A stretch of DNA of 64,000 nt from an uncultured Corynebacterium sp. (GCA_946223355.1 CAMIPB010000014.1:1-64000), one strand, 5' to 3'. Numbered from the stretch's first letter, positions 43,342 through 51,644 are shown. The notes: a model not told the origin generated them from the letters alone. Made by a program: numbers and translations.

Positions 43342-44217
43342 ATGAAGCAAAGTCAGCTCGAGACTCTTTTAGCCATCATTGATCACGGCAGTTTTGAAAT
43401 TGCCTCCGCTGTGCTGGGGATTTCTCCATCTGCAGTGAGTCAACGCATTAAATCTCTAGAGTCGGCAACTGGGCGAATTTTGTTGCGGCGTGCGACTCCC
43501 GTCACAGCTACGGAGGCGGGGGAAATCCTTGTGCAGGCGGCCCGAAGGGTAGCTCTAGTTCAAGCGGAAACCGACGCGCGTTTACAAGAACGGCTTGCGC
43601 GAGTGCCCCTTAACGTGGCCGTAAACTCTGACTCATTGGCCACGTGGTTCAGGCCAGTTTTTCAAGACATGGCAGCGTCGCAACGTGCGGCATTGCGGAT
43701 TCGCATTGAGGATGAAGATAGAACTTTGGCGATGCTGCGTAGAGGCGATGTCTTGGGAGCAATTACTCGTGAAGCAAAACCGGTATCTGGCTGTGAATCC
43801 ACTCCTTTGGGTGTGATGCGGTACCGCGCGGTTGCTCGCCCAGAAGTGGCCGAGGGCTATATCAGCAATGAGGGAGTGGACTGGCAAAATTTGCCCATCG
43901 TGATGTATGGCCCCAATGATGCGGTCTTGGATGCTGCAATGAAAGATCGCTTCATTGATAGCCACGTTGCACGTAGTCGGGTGAGCATGGTTCCGTCTTC
44001 AGAAGGATATTTGGAAGCTGTTTCAGCAGGATTGGGGTGGGGGTTGATACCTGATTTGCAGCGGGTAGATGGCCTCCAGGTGCTTGATGACGCTCCGGTA
44101 GATGTGCCGTTGTATTGGCAGCGGTGGCGTCTTGAGTCCGAAGTGCTTGAGTTGCTTACGAAGTCGGTCGTACGGGCAGCGAGTAGCTTGCGAGCTGGAA
44201 TGGCTCCGGGCTTTTGA
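43342..44217 (+). CDS. lysG: LysR-type activator LysG
   Basis: Transcriptional activator of lysE that responds to basic amino acids. The 291-residue protein has the LysR helix-turn-helix at about 18-40 (FEIASAVLGISPSAVSQRIK) and an effector-binding domain of about 200 residues. It matches the LysG branch by the short linker and by its position next to and divergent from lysE. The 3' end overlaps, on the opposite strand, the remains of a thiol-transferase gene. Confidence 0.95.
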   Translation: MKQSQLETLLAIIDHGSFEIASAVLGISPSAVSQRIKSLESATGRILLRRATPVTATEAGEILVQAARRVALVQAETDARLQERLARVPLNVAVNSDSLATWFRPVFQDMAASQRAALRIRIEDEDRTLAMLRRGDVLGAITREAKPVSGCESTPLGVMRYRAVARPEVAEGYISNEGVDWQNLPIVMYGPNDAVLDAAMKDRFIDSHVARSRVSMVPSSEGYLEAVSAGLGWGLIPDLQRVDGLQVLDDAPVDVPLYWQRWRLESEVLELLTKSVVRAASSLRAGMAPGF

Positions 44218-44224
44218 CTCGATC

Positions 44225-44645
44225 GATATGATTTCGGCAAAGTCGGTAGTATTCCCGAATCCAGCTAAGTAGCTTTGGCGGCCAAGTCGTACTTCTGCCC
44301 AATTCAGGGCTCTCCATAGATCCGCGTAGGCAGCATCGAAGGATTCCTGCGTTCCTGCTGGCTTGAGGTCTTTGCCTTGGGTAATAGGTTCGCGCACGAG
44401 CTGACGGTAGTCATTGGTTGCAGGTTCGCCGGATTCAATATCTACGAGGCTGGGGACTGTGATGCCTCGGTCGTAGTCGGAGAAACGTTTGAAATAAGCG
44501 TCCTGCAGGCGAGGGGAGCCGAGAACGGGATCGCAATAACCGCGCGATGGGCCCAAGACAGAAGAACAGATGCGATCTTGAAATAGGTTGCGTCACGTAC
44601 GAATTCATCATCAGACGCGTTGTGGGAATCTCCTGCCCAGCAGTA
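44225..44645 (-). pseudogene. Broken thiol-transferase (Ecm4/YqjG-like) gene
   Basis: Minus-strand remains of an actinobacterial glutathionyl/mycothiyl-hydroquinone-reductase-like protein. One frame holds the N-terminal segment WAGDSHNASDDEFVRDATYF and a damaged active-site stretch SWAHRAVIA, where intact relatives have CPWAHR. After a frameshift, another frame gives DPVLGSPRLQDAYFKRFSDY, then GITVPSLVDIESGE, and after a deletion SFDAAYADLWRALNWAEVRL. Homology then stops at the lysG 3' end. At least one frameshift, two deletions and loss of the catalytic Cys show that it is non-functional. Confidence 0.8.
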
Positions 44646-44696
44646 CACGCTCTGCAATTGATGCTGCAATCGTAGGCGCTCCAAGAAATTTGGCAA

Positions 44697-44909
44697 TCAC
44701 CGATTCGTGGTTGCCTTTTCTTTGTCCGGCCATACGGTTACTGCTTTGTACGTGTAGTAGACACACGCTACGAACACAACAATATTTCCAAAGATAATCC
44801 ACTGCGGTACATCGCTCGGCAGAACTATCTGTAAAACAGCACTCACAAAGCAAAGGGAAGCAATGTTTGTACTCAACGCAATGATAAGCATCCTACGTCC
44901 AAGGTTCAT
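44697..44909 (-). CDS. Small two-helix membrane protein
   Basis: A 70-residue product with two hydrophobic helices (about 5-30, MLIIALSTNIASLCFVSAVL; about 37-54, WIIFGNIVVFVACVYYTY) and a charged tail (WPDKEKATTNR). I do not recognise the family. The start ATG 44909 is well supported by AGGTAGGGG 6 bases upstream on the minus strand. It lies among decayed genes but its frame and signals are intact. Confidence 0.6.
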   Translation of the reverse strand: MNLGRRMLIIALSTNIASLCFVSAVLQIVLPSDVPQWIIFGNIVVFVACVYYTYKAVTVWPDKEKATTNR

Positions 44910-45021
44910 TTTATCCCCTACCTTTCGTGTGACGTATATTTATCCGCACTGTACAGCGGCAGTAGTGGTAGAACCAGATGCGGTTGCCATGATAAGTGCA
45001 GGCGAGATAGTACCTGCCCGT

Positions 45022-45292
45022 GTAGCGCCGCGCAGATCCTCATGACTGTTGGCGATATGTCCGACTTCCCCAATGCAGCGCACCTAGCGCCCTATAGTAA
45101 TCCTCTTTTGCATCAGTCAGAAACCACGAGCATTCCCGGCAATCCCATGAGTGAAAACGCAAAGAAGGCAGAAGTCACAACGCCGCAGTCGTTGCACTCG
45201 CACGCCGACGCCTAAACGTTCTTTTCGCCATGATGCGTAGCGGCGAACTCTACCGGGACATTTCCACAGTCCAGGAGGTCGAAACAACCTAG
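45022..45292 (+). mobile_element. IS110-family transposase remnant (C-terminal part)
   Basis: Plus-strand remains of an IS110/IS1111-type transposase. From about 45027 one frame gives AAQILMTVGDMSDFPNAAHL, then APYSNPLLHQSETTSIPGN, which fits the conserved PGVG...GD.S.F..A..LASYAGL...QSG.S region of the C-terminal domain. After a frameshift the other frame gives RKEGRSHNAAVVALARRRLN and VLFAMMRSGELYRDIS to a stop at 45290, the typical transposase end. The N-terminal DEDD domain is absent. The 110 bases before it and 167 bases after it have no gene; the latter holds the promoter of the phosphate symporter operon. Confidence 0.8.
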
Positions 45293-45459
45293 AGCCAACA
45301 GAACCTCCTCTCAAGCCGATTGTGCAGAGAGCTCAGCCGGCTACATCGACGCTCATAAGTTCCTCAGGCATTTAGCGCTAATTTACTTCCAATTCATAGT
45401 GCTCCCGTTTAGTGGTGGTTACGTCATAAACAGCAACCTGAAAGTTTCGAGGAAGACTC

Positions 45460-46725
45460 ATGCCACCAACTAGTACCCCAGCAGAGAGCATTTCTCCGAA
45501 AAACGAAGATCTACAATCTGCGGATCCAAATAGCAACGCAGCGGATGAAAAACCGGCGCCACGCTCCCCAATGGAGAAGTTTGGCTTTACTGGCAAGAGC
45601 CTCTCAATTGCGAACTGGATAGCTGTCGCCCTATGCATCTACTTGCTTATCACCGCGGTCAGCATCATTGGTGATGGATTCAAAGCGGCAACCCGCGATC
45701 AGGCAGAACAACTCTTTGCTTTTGCCTCCAATCCACTTGTTGCCCTCATGGTTGGGCTGCTAGCCACCGCGCTCATTCAGTCTTCGAGTACCACCACTTC
45801 TATTGTGGTCGGACTTGTTGCAGGTGGTCTACCGATGAACATCGCGATTCCGATGCTGATGGGTGCCAACATTGGCACTTCACTGACCTCAACGTTGGTT
45901 TCCTTGGGCATGGTGCGAGACAAAACATCGTTCCAGCGAGCATTCGCAGCTGCCACGACTCACGATATGTACAACCTGCTTGCAGTATTAGTATTCTTCC
46001 CCTTGGAATACTTCACGGGCTATTTAGATAAATTATCAAGCTGGTTGTCCAACAGTCTTGCCAGCTCCGACGGCGGCCTAGTGGCCGTCATCTTCAATGC
46101 CATAGGCTCCGCAATTTCTTTTGTCACAGATCCACTTGCTGACCTAGTTTCTGGCATTAGCGATTTCGTAGCAGCACCATGGGGTGGAATTATCCTCATT
46201 GCAATTGGTATTGCAACTATCCTGTTTGTGATTAATCTGCTCGGCGATCTATTGCAAGCAGTACTAGTTGGACGCGCCAAAACCGTGATGCACAACGCAA
46301 TTGGTCGTGGTCCTGTCAGCGGAATTGCTTCAGGCACCCTAGTCACCGCAATGGTTCAGTCCTCGTCTACTACAACGTCCCTTCTAGTTCCGTTGTCTGG
46401 AGCTGGAACGATATCTCTCAAGCAAGTCTTGCCATTTACTGTTGGCGCCAACATTGGCACCACCGTCACTGCGTTGCTTGCTGCTTTTGCCTTTACTGGT
46501 GTTGATGCCCAACCGGCCCTCCAGGCCGCTTTCGTCCACCTGTTGTTTAACCTCTCTGCAGCACTTTTCGTATTCCTCGTACCGGGCATGCGAAACATTC
46601 CAATTTTCGCAGCAAATACCCTCGCAACAGCAGGCGCACACAACAAACTCTGGGTCGTTGCCTGGGTCGTTGGCGTCTTTGTAATACTTCCCGCCATCTT
46701 GGTTGGCGTCACTGTACTCCTTTAA
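45460..46725 (+). CDS. Na+/phosphate symporter family protein
   Basis: A 421-residue membrane protein of the Na/Pi cotransporter family (PF02690), expected to import phosphate with sodium. It has a disordered N-terminal tail (about 1-45) and two repeated membrane halves, each with the family motif QSSSTTTS (about residues 108 and 302) followed by a GANIGT stretch (LMGANIGTSLTS and TVGANIGTTVTA). Bacterial members often carry a C-terminal PhoU-like domain; this one stops after the last helix. RBS GAGGAAG lies before the ATG. It starts an operon with a small coiled-coil protein and a PstS-like lipoprotein. Confidence 0.92.
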   Translation: MPPTSTPAESISPKNEDLQSADPNSNAADEKPAPRSPMEKFGFTGKSLSIANWIAVALCIYLLITAVSIIGDGFKAATRDQAEQLFAFASNPLVALMVGLLATALIQSSSTTTSIVVGLVAGGLPMNIAIPMLMGANIGTSLTSTLVSLGMVRDKTSFQRAFAAATTHDMYNLLAVLVFFPLEYFTGYLDKLSSWLSNSLASSDGGLVAVIFNAIGSAISFVTDPLADLVSGISDFVAAPWGGIILIAIGIATILFVINLLGDLLQAVLVGRAKTVMHNAIGRGPVSGIASGTLVTAMVQSSSTTTSLLVPLSGAGTISLKQVLPFTVGANIGTTVTALLAAFAFTGVDAQPALQAAFVHLLFNLSAALFVFLVPGMRNIPIFAANTLATAGAHNKLWVVAWVVGVFVILPAILVGVTVLL

Positions 46726-46765
46726 CCCAAACCTCACACACCTACGAAGCTAAGAAGGAAGCCTC

Positions 46766-47011
46766 ATGACTGAAGCACAAGAACATCACAGGCCAGAAGA
46801 TCAGATGGAAAGCATTCTTCTTGAAACTGAGAGGCTCACCCGAGAGCTTCGAGAGGAAATCCAACTACAGCGCCAGCATGAGGCAGTAGAACAACTGCCT
46901 GAGCTGCTCAAAACGGTTGACCAAGGAAAATGGTCAAACCTCAAGTTGCTACTCGACGAGCTCCTCAACGAGTTCCGCGAACGTCGACAAGCTAAGTACC
47001 AAGGAGAATAG
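46766..47011 (+). CDS. Small coiled-coil protein in the phosphate symporter operon
   Basis: An 81-residue, highly charged and helical protein; residues 12-45 (MESILLETERLTRELREEIQ and on) fit a coiled coil, followed by a second helix (LKLLLDELLNEFRERRQ). No membrane segment or signal peptide, so cytosolic. AGAAGGAAG precedes the ATG. It lies 40 bases after the symporter gene and 2 bases before the lipoprotein gene. Inference only: it may replace the PhoU-like helical domain missing from the symporter. Confidence 0.75.
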   Translation: MTEAQEHHRPEDQMESILLETERLTRELREEIQLQRQHEAVEQLPELLKTVDQGKWSNLKLLLDELLNEFRERRQAKYQGE

Positions 47012-47013
47012 GG

Positions 47014-47988
47014 ATGAAACTTGCTTCCAAGACACTTTCGATTTCTCTTGCAGCACTGAGTATGTTCGTCATTTCAGGTTGTGCTACCGAATCCTCGGAG
47101 AATGCGCTCGTTGTCACGGGCTCTGCAACAGTTGAACCGATCACCGCCCTAGCCGCAACAGAGTCCAAAACTGACATCTCCATGACTTCAGACGGTACCT
47201 ATGATGGTTTCGAAAAATTCTGCGCTGGAGAATCTGACATTAACAACGCATCTTCTGCTATTACTCAGGAATTCATTGAGAAATGTGCGGATAACGGCGT
47301 TAAATTCGTCGAGCTCCCCATTGGTCTTGACGCTTTGAGCTTGGTAGTCAATAGTTCCAATAATAAGGTCGACGACCTCACCATGGACGAGCTCCGCGAA
47401 ATTTGGAAGCCGAACTCTCAAGTAAATAAGTGGTCAGATGTCCGAAAGGACTTCGTAGAAGAGGAAATCAACTTCGTCGGACGCCCGGAAGGCTCCGGTA
47501 CCTTTTCGTATTTCTCGGCTCAGGTTAATAACCAAGATGGCAAGCTGCGCGACGACTACACAAAAACTGATGAAATGGATGAGCTTGCGCAGATGATAGC
47601 TGACGACGAGAATTCCCTAGGTTTTATGGGAGTTGGCAACTACCTCAACAGCGATGAGGAAGTGCGAGCTCAGATTAAGACACTGTCTATTGATGGAGTT
47701 GAACCGTCCTTGAGCAATGCACAGGATGGCAAATACCAGCCACTCACGCGTCCGTTGTTTATTTACTTATCGGTGGATTCGTTAGAAAACAACAAGGCTG
47801 CTGAAGAGTTTGCCTCGTATTACGTTGATAATGCCCTGAGTATTCTTCCACGCGTTTTCTTCTATGGTTTAAAGCCTGAAGCATACGAGGCTGTAGCGCA
47901 ACGCCTGGACAACCGTACGGAAGGCAGCATAATGAACGGCAAGCCGTTTGAGAACGTGGACATCAACTCCAAGCTGTCCCAGTCTTAA
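47014..47988 (+). CDS. PstS-like phosphate-binding lipoprotein
   Basis: A 324-residue exported lipoprotein of the PstS-like solute-binding family. The signal peptide ends in lipobox VISGC (Cys23). Phosphate-site motifs are present: GSATVEPIT (about 36-44), SDGTYDGFEKFCAGESDI (about 59-76) and GRPEGSGTFSYF (about 155-166). The C-terminal 60 residues are typical of SphX/PstS relatives. No pstC, pstA or pstB follows. Its partner in this operon is a Na/phosphate symporter, suggesting capture of phosphate at the surface for an ion-coupled carrier, which would be unusual. Confidence 0.88.
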   Translation: MKLASKTLSISLAALSMFVISGCATESSENALVVTGSATVEPITALAATESKTDISMTSDGTYDGFEKFCAGESDINNASSAITQEFIEKCADNGVKFVELPIGLDALSLVVNSSNNKVDDLTMDELREIWKPNSQVNKWSDVRKDFVEEEINFVGRPEGSGTFSYFSAQVNNQDGKLRDDYTKTDEMDELAQMIADDENSLGFMGVGNYLNSDEEVRAQIKTLSIDGVEPSLSNAQDGKYQPLTRPLFIYLSVDSLENNKAAEEFASYYVDNALSILPRVFFYGLKPEAYEAVAQRLDNRTEGSIMNGKPFENVDINSKLSQS

Positions 47989-48329
47989 AGATTAACGCTT
48001 ACGCCGTCCATATCAGCGATTCGGTCAAATTGATGTACGGATAGGCGGGAAGTTCCGGAGTAGCCGCCTTCAACGGTGCCAAGCGGAGCAACTTGACCAT
48101 TTTTGAGCAAGCAGTCACCATTGCTGGTGCTCAATATGCCGAAATAGACGCGGCACTCCGCCACGCGCTTGAGGTGCGGCTGTGTTTGCCGACATAGGGC
48201 GTACTGCCTTGAAACGGTTAGGCAAAGTCGAACTTCAAGTTGTTGGAAAACCATTGTTACAGGATTGAAGGGCTGCGTAAGCGTGTCGAATGCTGCGCGG
48301 CAGGTAGGTATTGCCCTACATTGGGGGAC
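47985..48329. other. 341-base stretch with no convincing gene; possible relic on the minus strand
   Basis: The only sizeable frame is 89 codons on the minus strand (47985-48254), without a ribosome binding site or -10 element and not recognised. Its end (CLLKNGQVAPLGTVEGGYSG) looks protein-like, so it may be the relic of a lost gene whose stop overlaps the PstS-like stop. The last 15 bases hold the -10 element of the DoxX gene. Confidence 0.35.
48317..48329 (+). promoter_or_regulatory. -10 element, leaderless start of the DoxX gene
   Basis: TACATT (48317-48322), 7 bases, ATG 48330. GGGGGA in the spacer is too close to the ATG to act as a normal ribosome binding site. Confidence 0.5.
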
Positions 48330-49472
48330 ATGGGTTTATTTTCTAATAGTTCAAACGATTCAAACAAGAACATTGACAGCAACGAGCAAACCGTCCCAGA
48401 CCGTGCGCAGGGCGGGCTAGACGATCTAGACGTACCTGCATACAAGTCCGGCGATAGCAATGCGGACTTGTATGACCGTGCAGGGCGCGCTGCGCCACAA
48501 TCTGTGGGTCCTGATTCTCAAAATACTTCAACTGCAGGCAGCCAGACTTTCCAGGGCCAAAGCTTCAACGGAAGTGTAAACAATAGCGACACGGCGGGAA
48601 AAACCGGCAATGTCGACGATGCTAGCAACCTTGGAAATGCAGAGAATGCAACGACTGCATTTGGTGCACAGTCCAACGCCTACACGGCAAAGCCCGCAGC
48701 GCAAGACACCAATTACGCGGACCGTGACTTTGCGCAACCAACTCAGCAGTTTGCTTCAACCTCGCCTGTGAATAATCAGACACAGACCATTCCAACGCAC
48801 GAGACTGCTGCGCAGTCAGGTGCGCAGGCTGGTGCTGTAGGTGGCGCAGGCGTGCCGGCAACCAAATACACGGACAACACCGAATACACCGACAATCGTG
48901 ATGCGGTTGACCGCCGTGGTGTTGGGGACGAAGACGTCTACGATAAAAAGGCCGGCCGACGCGGCACGATTGACTTCGGATTGCTGTTTGTCCGCCTTGC
49001 ACTGGGTGTCTACCTCATCTTAGCTGGAGCTTCTACATTCTTCGGTCTCGGTTCCAACGAGGGCATGTCCGGTCTGGAAGGTGAATTCGCTGATTATGCC
49101 ATGCCACAGGTTTTGTCTATCGCGGTGCCAACCATGCAGTTGATAGCAGGAGCTTTCTTGGTTCTTGGTTTGGTTACCCCGCTGGCTGCTGCTGTGGGGC
49201 TGGTAGTCACCGGCTTTATGGCCATTCACCGCCTGGCGCAATCAGAGGCCGCACTCAACATCTTTGATTGGCCAGAGGCTATGTGGCTATCCGTCATTCT
49301 GTTTGTGATTGCTATTGCGCTGCAATTTACAGGCCCTGGCTACATTTCGTTGGACTTCAACCGCTCCTGGGCACGCCGTCCGTTAGCGACCTCCTGGATT
49401 TTTGTCATCATTGCGATTGCAGCATTGGTTGCAATCTGGTGGTTCGGCGCAGCAGTAAATCCATTGTCCTAA
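48330..49472 (+). CDS. DoxX-family membrane protein with long disordered N-terminus
   Basis: A 380-residue protein. Residues 1-205 are low in hydrophobic residues and rich in Asn, Gln, Ser, Thr and Ala, so almost surely disordered. The remainder is a DoxX-type four-helix membrane domain (about 215-375): FGLLFVRLALGVYLILAGAS, VPTMQLIAGAFLVLGLVTPL, then two more helices. DoxX relatives take part in oxidative or envelope stress functions; in actinobacteria this domain occurs with SodA-linked complexes. Upstream codons in frame lie beyond the -10 element, hence ATG 48330. A strong terminator follows. Confidence 0.85.
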   Translation: MGLFSNSSNDSNKNIDSNEQTVPDRAQGGLDDLDVPAYKSGDSNADLYDRAGRAAPQSVGPDSQNTSTAGSQTFQGQSFNGSVNNSDTAGKTGNVDDASNLGNAENATTAFGAQSNAYTAKPAAQDTNYADRDFAQPTQQFASTSPVNNQTQTIPTHETAAQSGAQAGAVGGAGVPATKYTDNTEYTDNRDAVDRRGVGDEDVYDKKAGRRGTIDFGLLFVRLALGVYLILAGASTFFGLGSNEGMSGLEGEFADYAMPQVLSIAVPTMQLIAGAFLVLGLVTPLAAAVGLVVTGFMAIHRLAQSEAALNIFDWPEAMWLSVILFVIAIALQFTGPGYISLDFNRSWARRPLATSWIFVIIAIAALVAIWWFGAAVNPLS

Positions 49473-49494
49473 GCCTTTAGGTTAATTGCTAGAT

Positions 49495-49524
49495 GACCGG
49501 GTGCTTTTGCACCCGGTCTTTTTT
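49495..49524 (+). terminator. Rho-independent terminator after the DoxX gene
   Basis: Perfect arms GACCGGGTGC (49495-49504) and GCACCCGGTC (49509-49518), loop TTTT, then six T. Confidence 0.95.
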
Positions 49525-49534
49525 ATACCTTTAT

Positions 49535-49572
49535 TTTACTACTGGTAAAGGATATACTTTCCATGAGGTAAA
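49535..49572 (+). promoter_or_regulatory. Promoter flanked by two operator-like palindromes
   Basis: TTTAC-TACTG-GTAAA (49535-49549) and TTTCC-ATGAG-GTAAA (49558-49572), start to start 23 bases. A -10 element TATACT (49553-49558) lies between and touches both. The gene downstream has a good ribosome binding site and encodes, with its partner, a membrane protein and a winged-helix regulator. The motif also occurs at 35153. Confidence 0.55.
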
Positions 49573-49593
49573 GCAATAGAGGAGGGCAAAGTT

Positions 49594-50031
49594 GTGAACA
49601 GGAATATCGATCCGCAGCGGGCACAAGCTGCTCTAAACGAGATAGGGGAGATTCAGGAATCATCAGTTCAGTCTCCGTTTAGTCCTTTCGCAATCTTTTC
49701 ATGCCTGCTGTTCGGCATTGGCATGGGACTTATTGCCTATCCCAGCTACTGGGGATTTTTGTTGGTAGCCCTGGCCATGATGCTTGTGCTGTGGAAGTTC
49801 TATTGCACAACCAGTTCGCGTGTGCGACCGGCACTGCGCCAAGACTCAAAACTTGGAGAAGAGTTTCCGCCGCGATTTAGTATTCAATGGTGGGCGACTA
49901 TGATGCCACTCTTTGTCGTCTTTGTGCATTGGTTACCCGGCGTGGAGGGAGTCTACGGTGCACTATTTGTGGGTGTGGTGAATGCGATTGCATTAGGTTT
50001 CTTGTGGTGGGCTTGGGGGCGACGTGTCTGA
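49594..50031 (+). CDS. Membrane protein paired with a winged-helix regulator
   Basis: A 145-residue protein with four hydrophobic helices (about 33-46, 50-68, 100-115, 120-140) and a cytosolic N-terminal 28 residues. I do not recognise its function. The start is GTG 49594, preceded by GAGGAGGG. It overlaps the next gene, a winged-helix regulator, by 8 bases. This pattern (regulator after a small membrane protein) is common in actinobacteria, and the membrane protein may sense or influence the regulator; this is inference. Confidence 0.7.
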   Translation: MNRNIDPQRAQAALNEIGEIQESSVQSPFSPFAIFSCLLFGIGMGLIAYPSYWGFLLVALAMMLVLWKFYCTTSSRVRPALRQDSKLGEEFPPRFSIQWWATMMPLFVVFVHWLPGVEGVYGALFVGVVNAIALGFLWWAWGRRV

Positions 50032-50338
50032 GCTTGATTCGGTAATCCATCCGCTTACTCGGTTGAAAATCTGCGCAATCCTTGCTGCCGAAGGTGCCTA
50101 CGAGGGCAAAGTACGATATGAGATGCGCTTTGGAAACATCCGTGACCGGCTAAAAATGAAAGATGCTGCGTTGTCCAAACAGCTTGGTGTGCTGGAAGAC
50201 GCCGGCTACGTCAGTCGTTTTAGGGAATATGGTTTGTCACGCGATAAAGACACGGTTTGGGTCATGCTGACGCAGAAAGGGAAGCGTGCTTTTGATGAAC
50301 ACATTAAAGCTTTACAGGAGATTGCCGGTCAGGCTTAG
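50024..50338 (+). CDS. Winged-helix regulator (HTH_34/MarR-like)
   Basis: A 104-residue DNA-binding protein of the winged-helix family PF13601. It begins DSVIHPLTRLKICAILAAEG, has the recognition helix region MKDAALSKQLGVLEDAGYVS (about 46-65) and the wing (RDKDTVWVMLTQKGKRAFDE). Such proteins usually bind palindromes and control their own operon; the two TTTAC-N5-GTAAA sites upstream are natural targets. The start is GTG 50024 within the end of the membrane-protein gene. Its 3' end overlaps the convergent mannosyltransferase gene by 35 bases. Confidence 0.85.
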   Translation: MSELDSVIHPLTRLKICAILAAEGAYEGKVRYEMRFGNIRDRLKMKDAALSKQLGVLEDAGYVSRFREYGLSRDKDTVWVMLTQKGKRAFDEHIKALQEIAGQA

Positions 50339-51644
50339 CGGCTTCTTCTTTGGGAAAGAAGAATAATGACACAGCGATACAGAACCACAGCAAAGCTGCC
50401 AACCAAACAAAGTCGTTGACTAGGAACTTTTGGTGCCAATCTTGCTGGTAAACCTCAATTTGGTCGCCGAACCACCACTTCGGTGGAACGGTAACAATGA
50501 GGAACATCCAGATCGCAATAACTGCCATGTAAATTTCCGCGAACCATGTATATGCTCGCAACTGCCACGAGCGGTAGGCAAAAACAGGCAGGATAAACGC
50601 CAACCACACCCAGTGGTGTGACCATGAGACTGGTGAAATAAGCAGCATGACCATCGCGCCGACGAGCCAGGCATCAACTTTCATTCCCCGTGTCATGAGC
50701 CCGTGCATGAGCCACGATCCGACGAAGATAGTAGCTAAGGCGCACAATAGCCAAATGAGTTTGGTGGCATCTTCTGCGGATTCTGCTGCTTCGCGGGAGC
50801 TGAATAGGCGAGTAAGTACACCCTGAATACTGCTGTTGGATTGGTAGTCTGTGCCGACACCGAAATCTTCACCGGAACCCATTCCCAGCAGTTTAGATCC
50901 AAAAAACTCTTTCGTAGCATCCCATCGAACCGCCGCAGCAAGTGCAGTTGCGGCCACTAGCGAGGCTGCTGCGGTGAAGATTTGTTTGAACTCTTTACGG
51001 AGAAGAAAGTAAAGCAGCATTGCCAATGGAGTCACTTTGATGGCAGCGGCGATACCAATGAGCGAACCTTGAGGAAGAAAACGTTTCCTGGGCACAAGGT
51101 CGAGGACAACTAGCGCCATGATAACGATATTGATCTGCGCGAAACCATTGTTGAGTCGCACCGGCTCGATGAGCAACAAAAATGGCCAGGCACCAATGGC
51201 TATTGCCCAGGCGGACAGCCGTGACAGTCTGGGGCCAATCGCACGAATGATGAGGTAAAGACACACTACAAGCAGTACATCAGAAATGATATTCATGATG
51301 TTTCCCGCCATGTCATCTGAAATAGCAGGCCACGCTAAAGGCACCATGACAAGCGCACCGAAAGGTGGATAAATGAAAGGAAGATCTATTCCCTCCACAT
51401 GCATGGGCTTGGAATAGACCTCGCCACCGTTGATAAATTCCTGCACACCTGCCCGATACACCATCATGTCGATTGGCTTATCGGTCTCGATGATGTGCAA
51501 AAAGATAAGCGATAATGAAATTAGACTTCCGCCAACAATTACTGGCCAACGCAAGGACTTCAGTGAAGGGACCGAAGAAGAAATTCTCCGGAAAATACTC
51601 TGAAGAAAGTTTTCCCACCACGTAAAAAGAGTGGTACCTAGCAT
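50304..51644 (-). CDS. GT87-type polyprenyl-phosphate mannosyltransferase
   Basis: A 446-residue integral membrane glycosyltransferase of the DUF2029/GT87 (GT-C fold) family, which uses polyprenyl-phosphate mannose outside the membrane to build lipomannan or lipoarabinomannan branches (compare Rv2181). About ten helices are visible; the first periplasmic loop holds the acidic catalytic region KPIDMMVYRAGVQEFINGGE followed by PFIYPPFGALVM. The precise linkage is not shown by sequence. It is translated with the upstream PH-like gene: the ATG overlaps that stop (TAATG). Confidence 0.85.
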   Translation of the reverse strand: MLGTTLFTWWENFLQSIFRRISSSVPSLKSLRWPVIVGGSLISLSLIFLHIIETDKPIDMMVYRAGVQEFINGGEVYSKPMHVEGIDLPFIYPPFGALVMVPLAWPAISDDMAGNIMNIISDVLLVVCLYLIIRAIGPRLSRLSAWAIAIGAWPFLLLIEPVRLNNGFAQINIVIMALVVLDLVPRKRFLPQGSLIGIAAAIKVTPLAMLLYFLLRKEFKQIFTAAASLVAATALAAAVRWDATKEFFGSKLLGMGSGEDFGVGTDYQSNSSIQGVLTRLFSSREAAESAEDATKLIWLLCALATIFVGSWLMHGLMTRGMKVDAWLVGAMVMLLISPVSWSHHWVWLAFILPVFAYRSWQLRAYTWFAEIYMAVIAIWMFLIVTVPPKWWFGDQIEVYQQDWHQKFLVNDFVWLAALLWFCIAVSLFFFPKEEAAKPDRQSPVKL

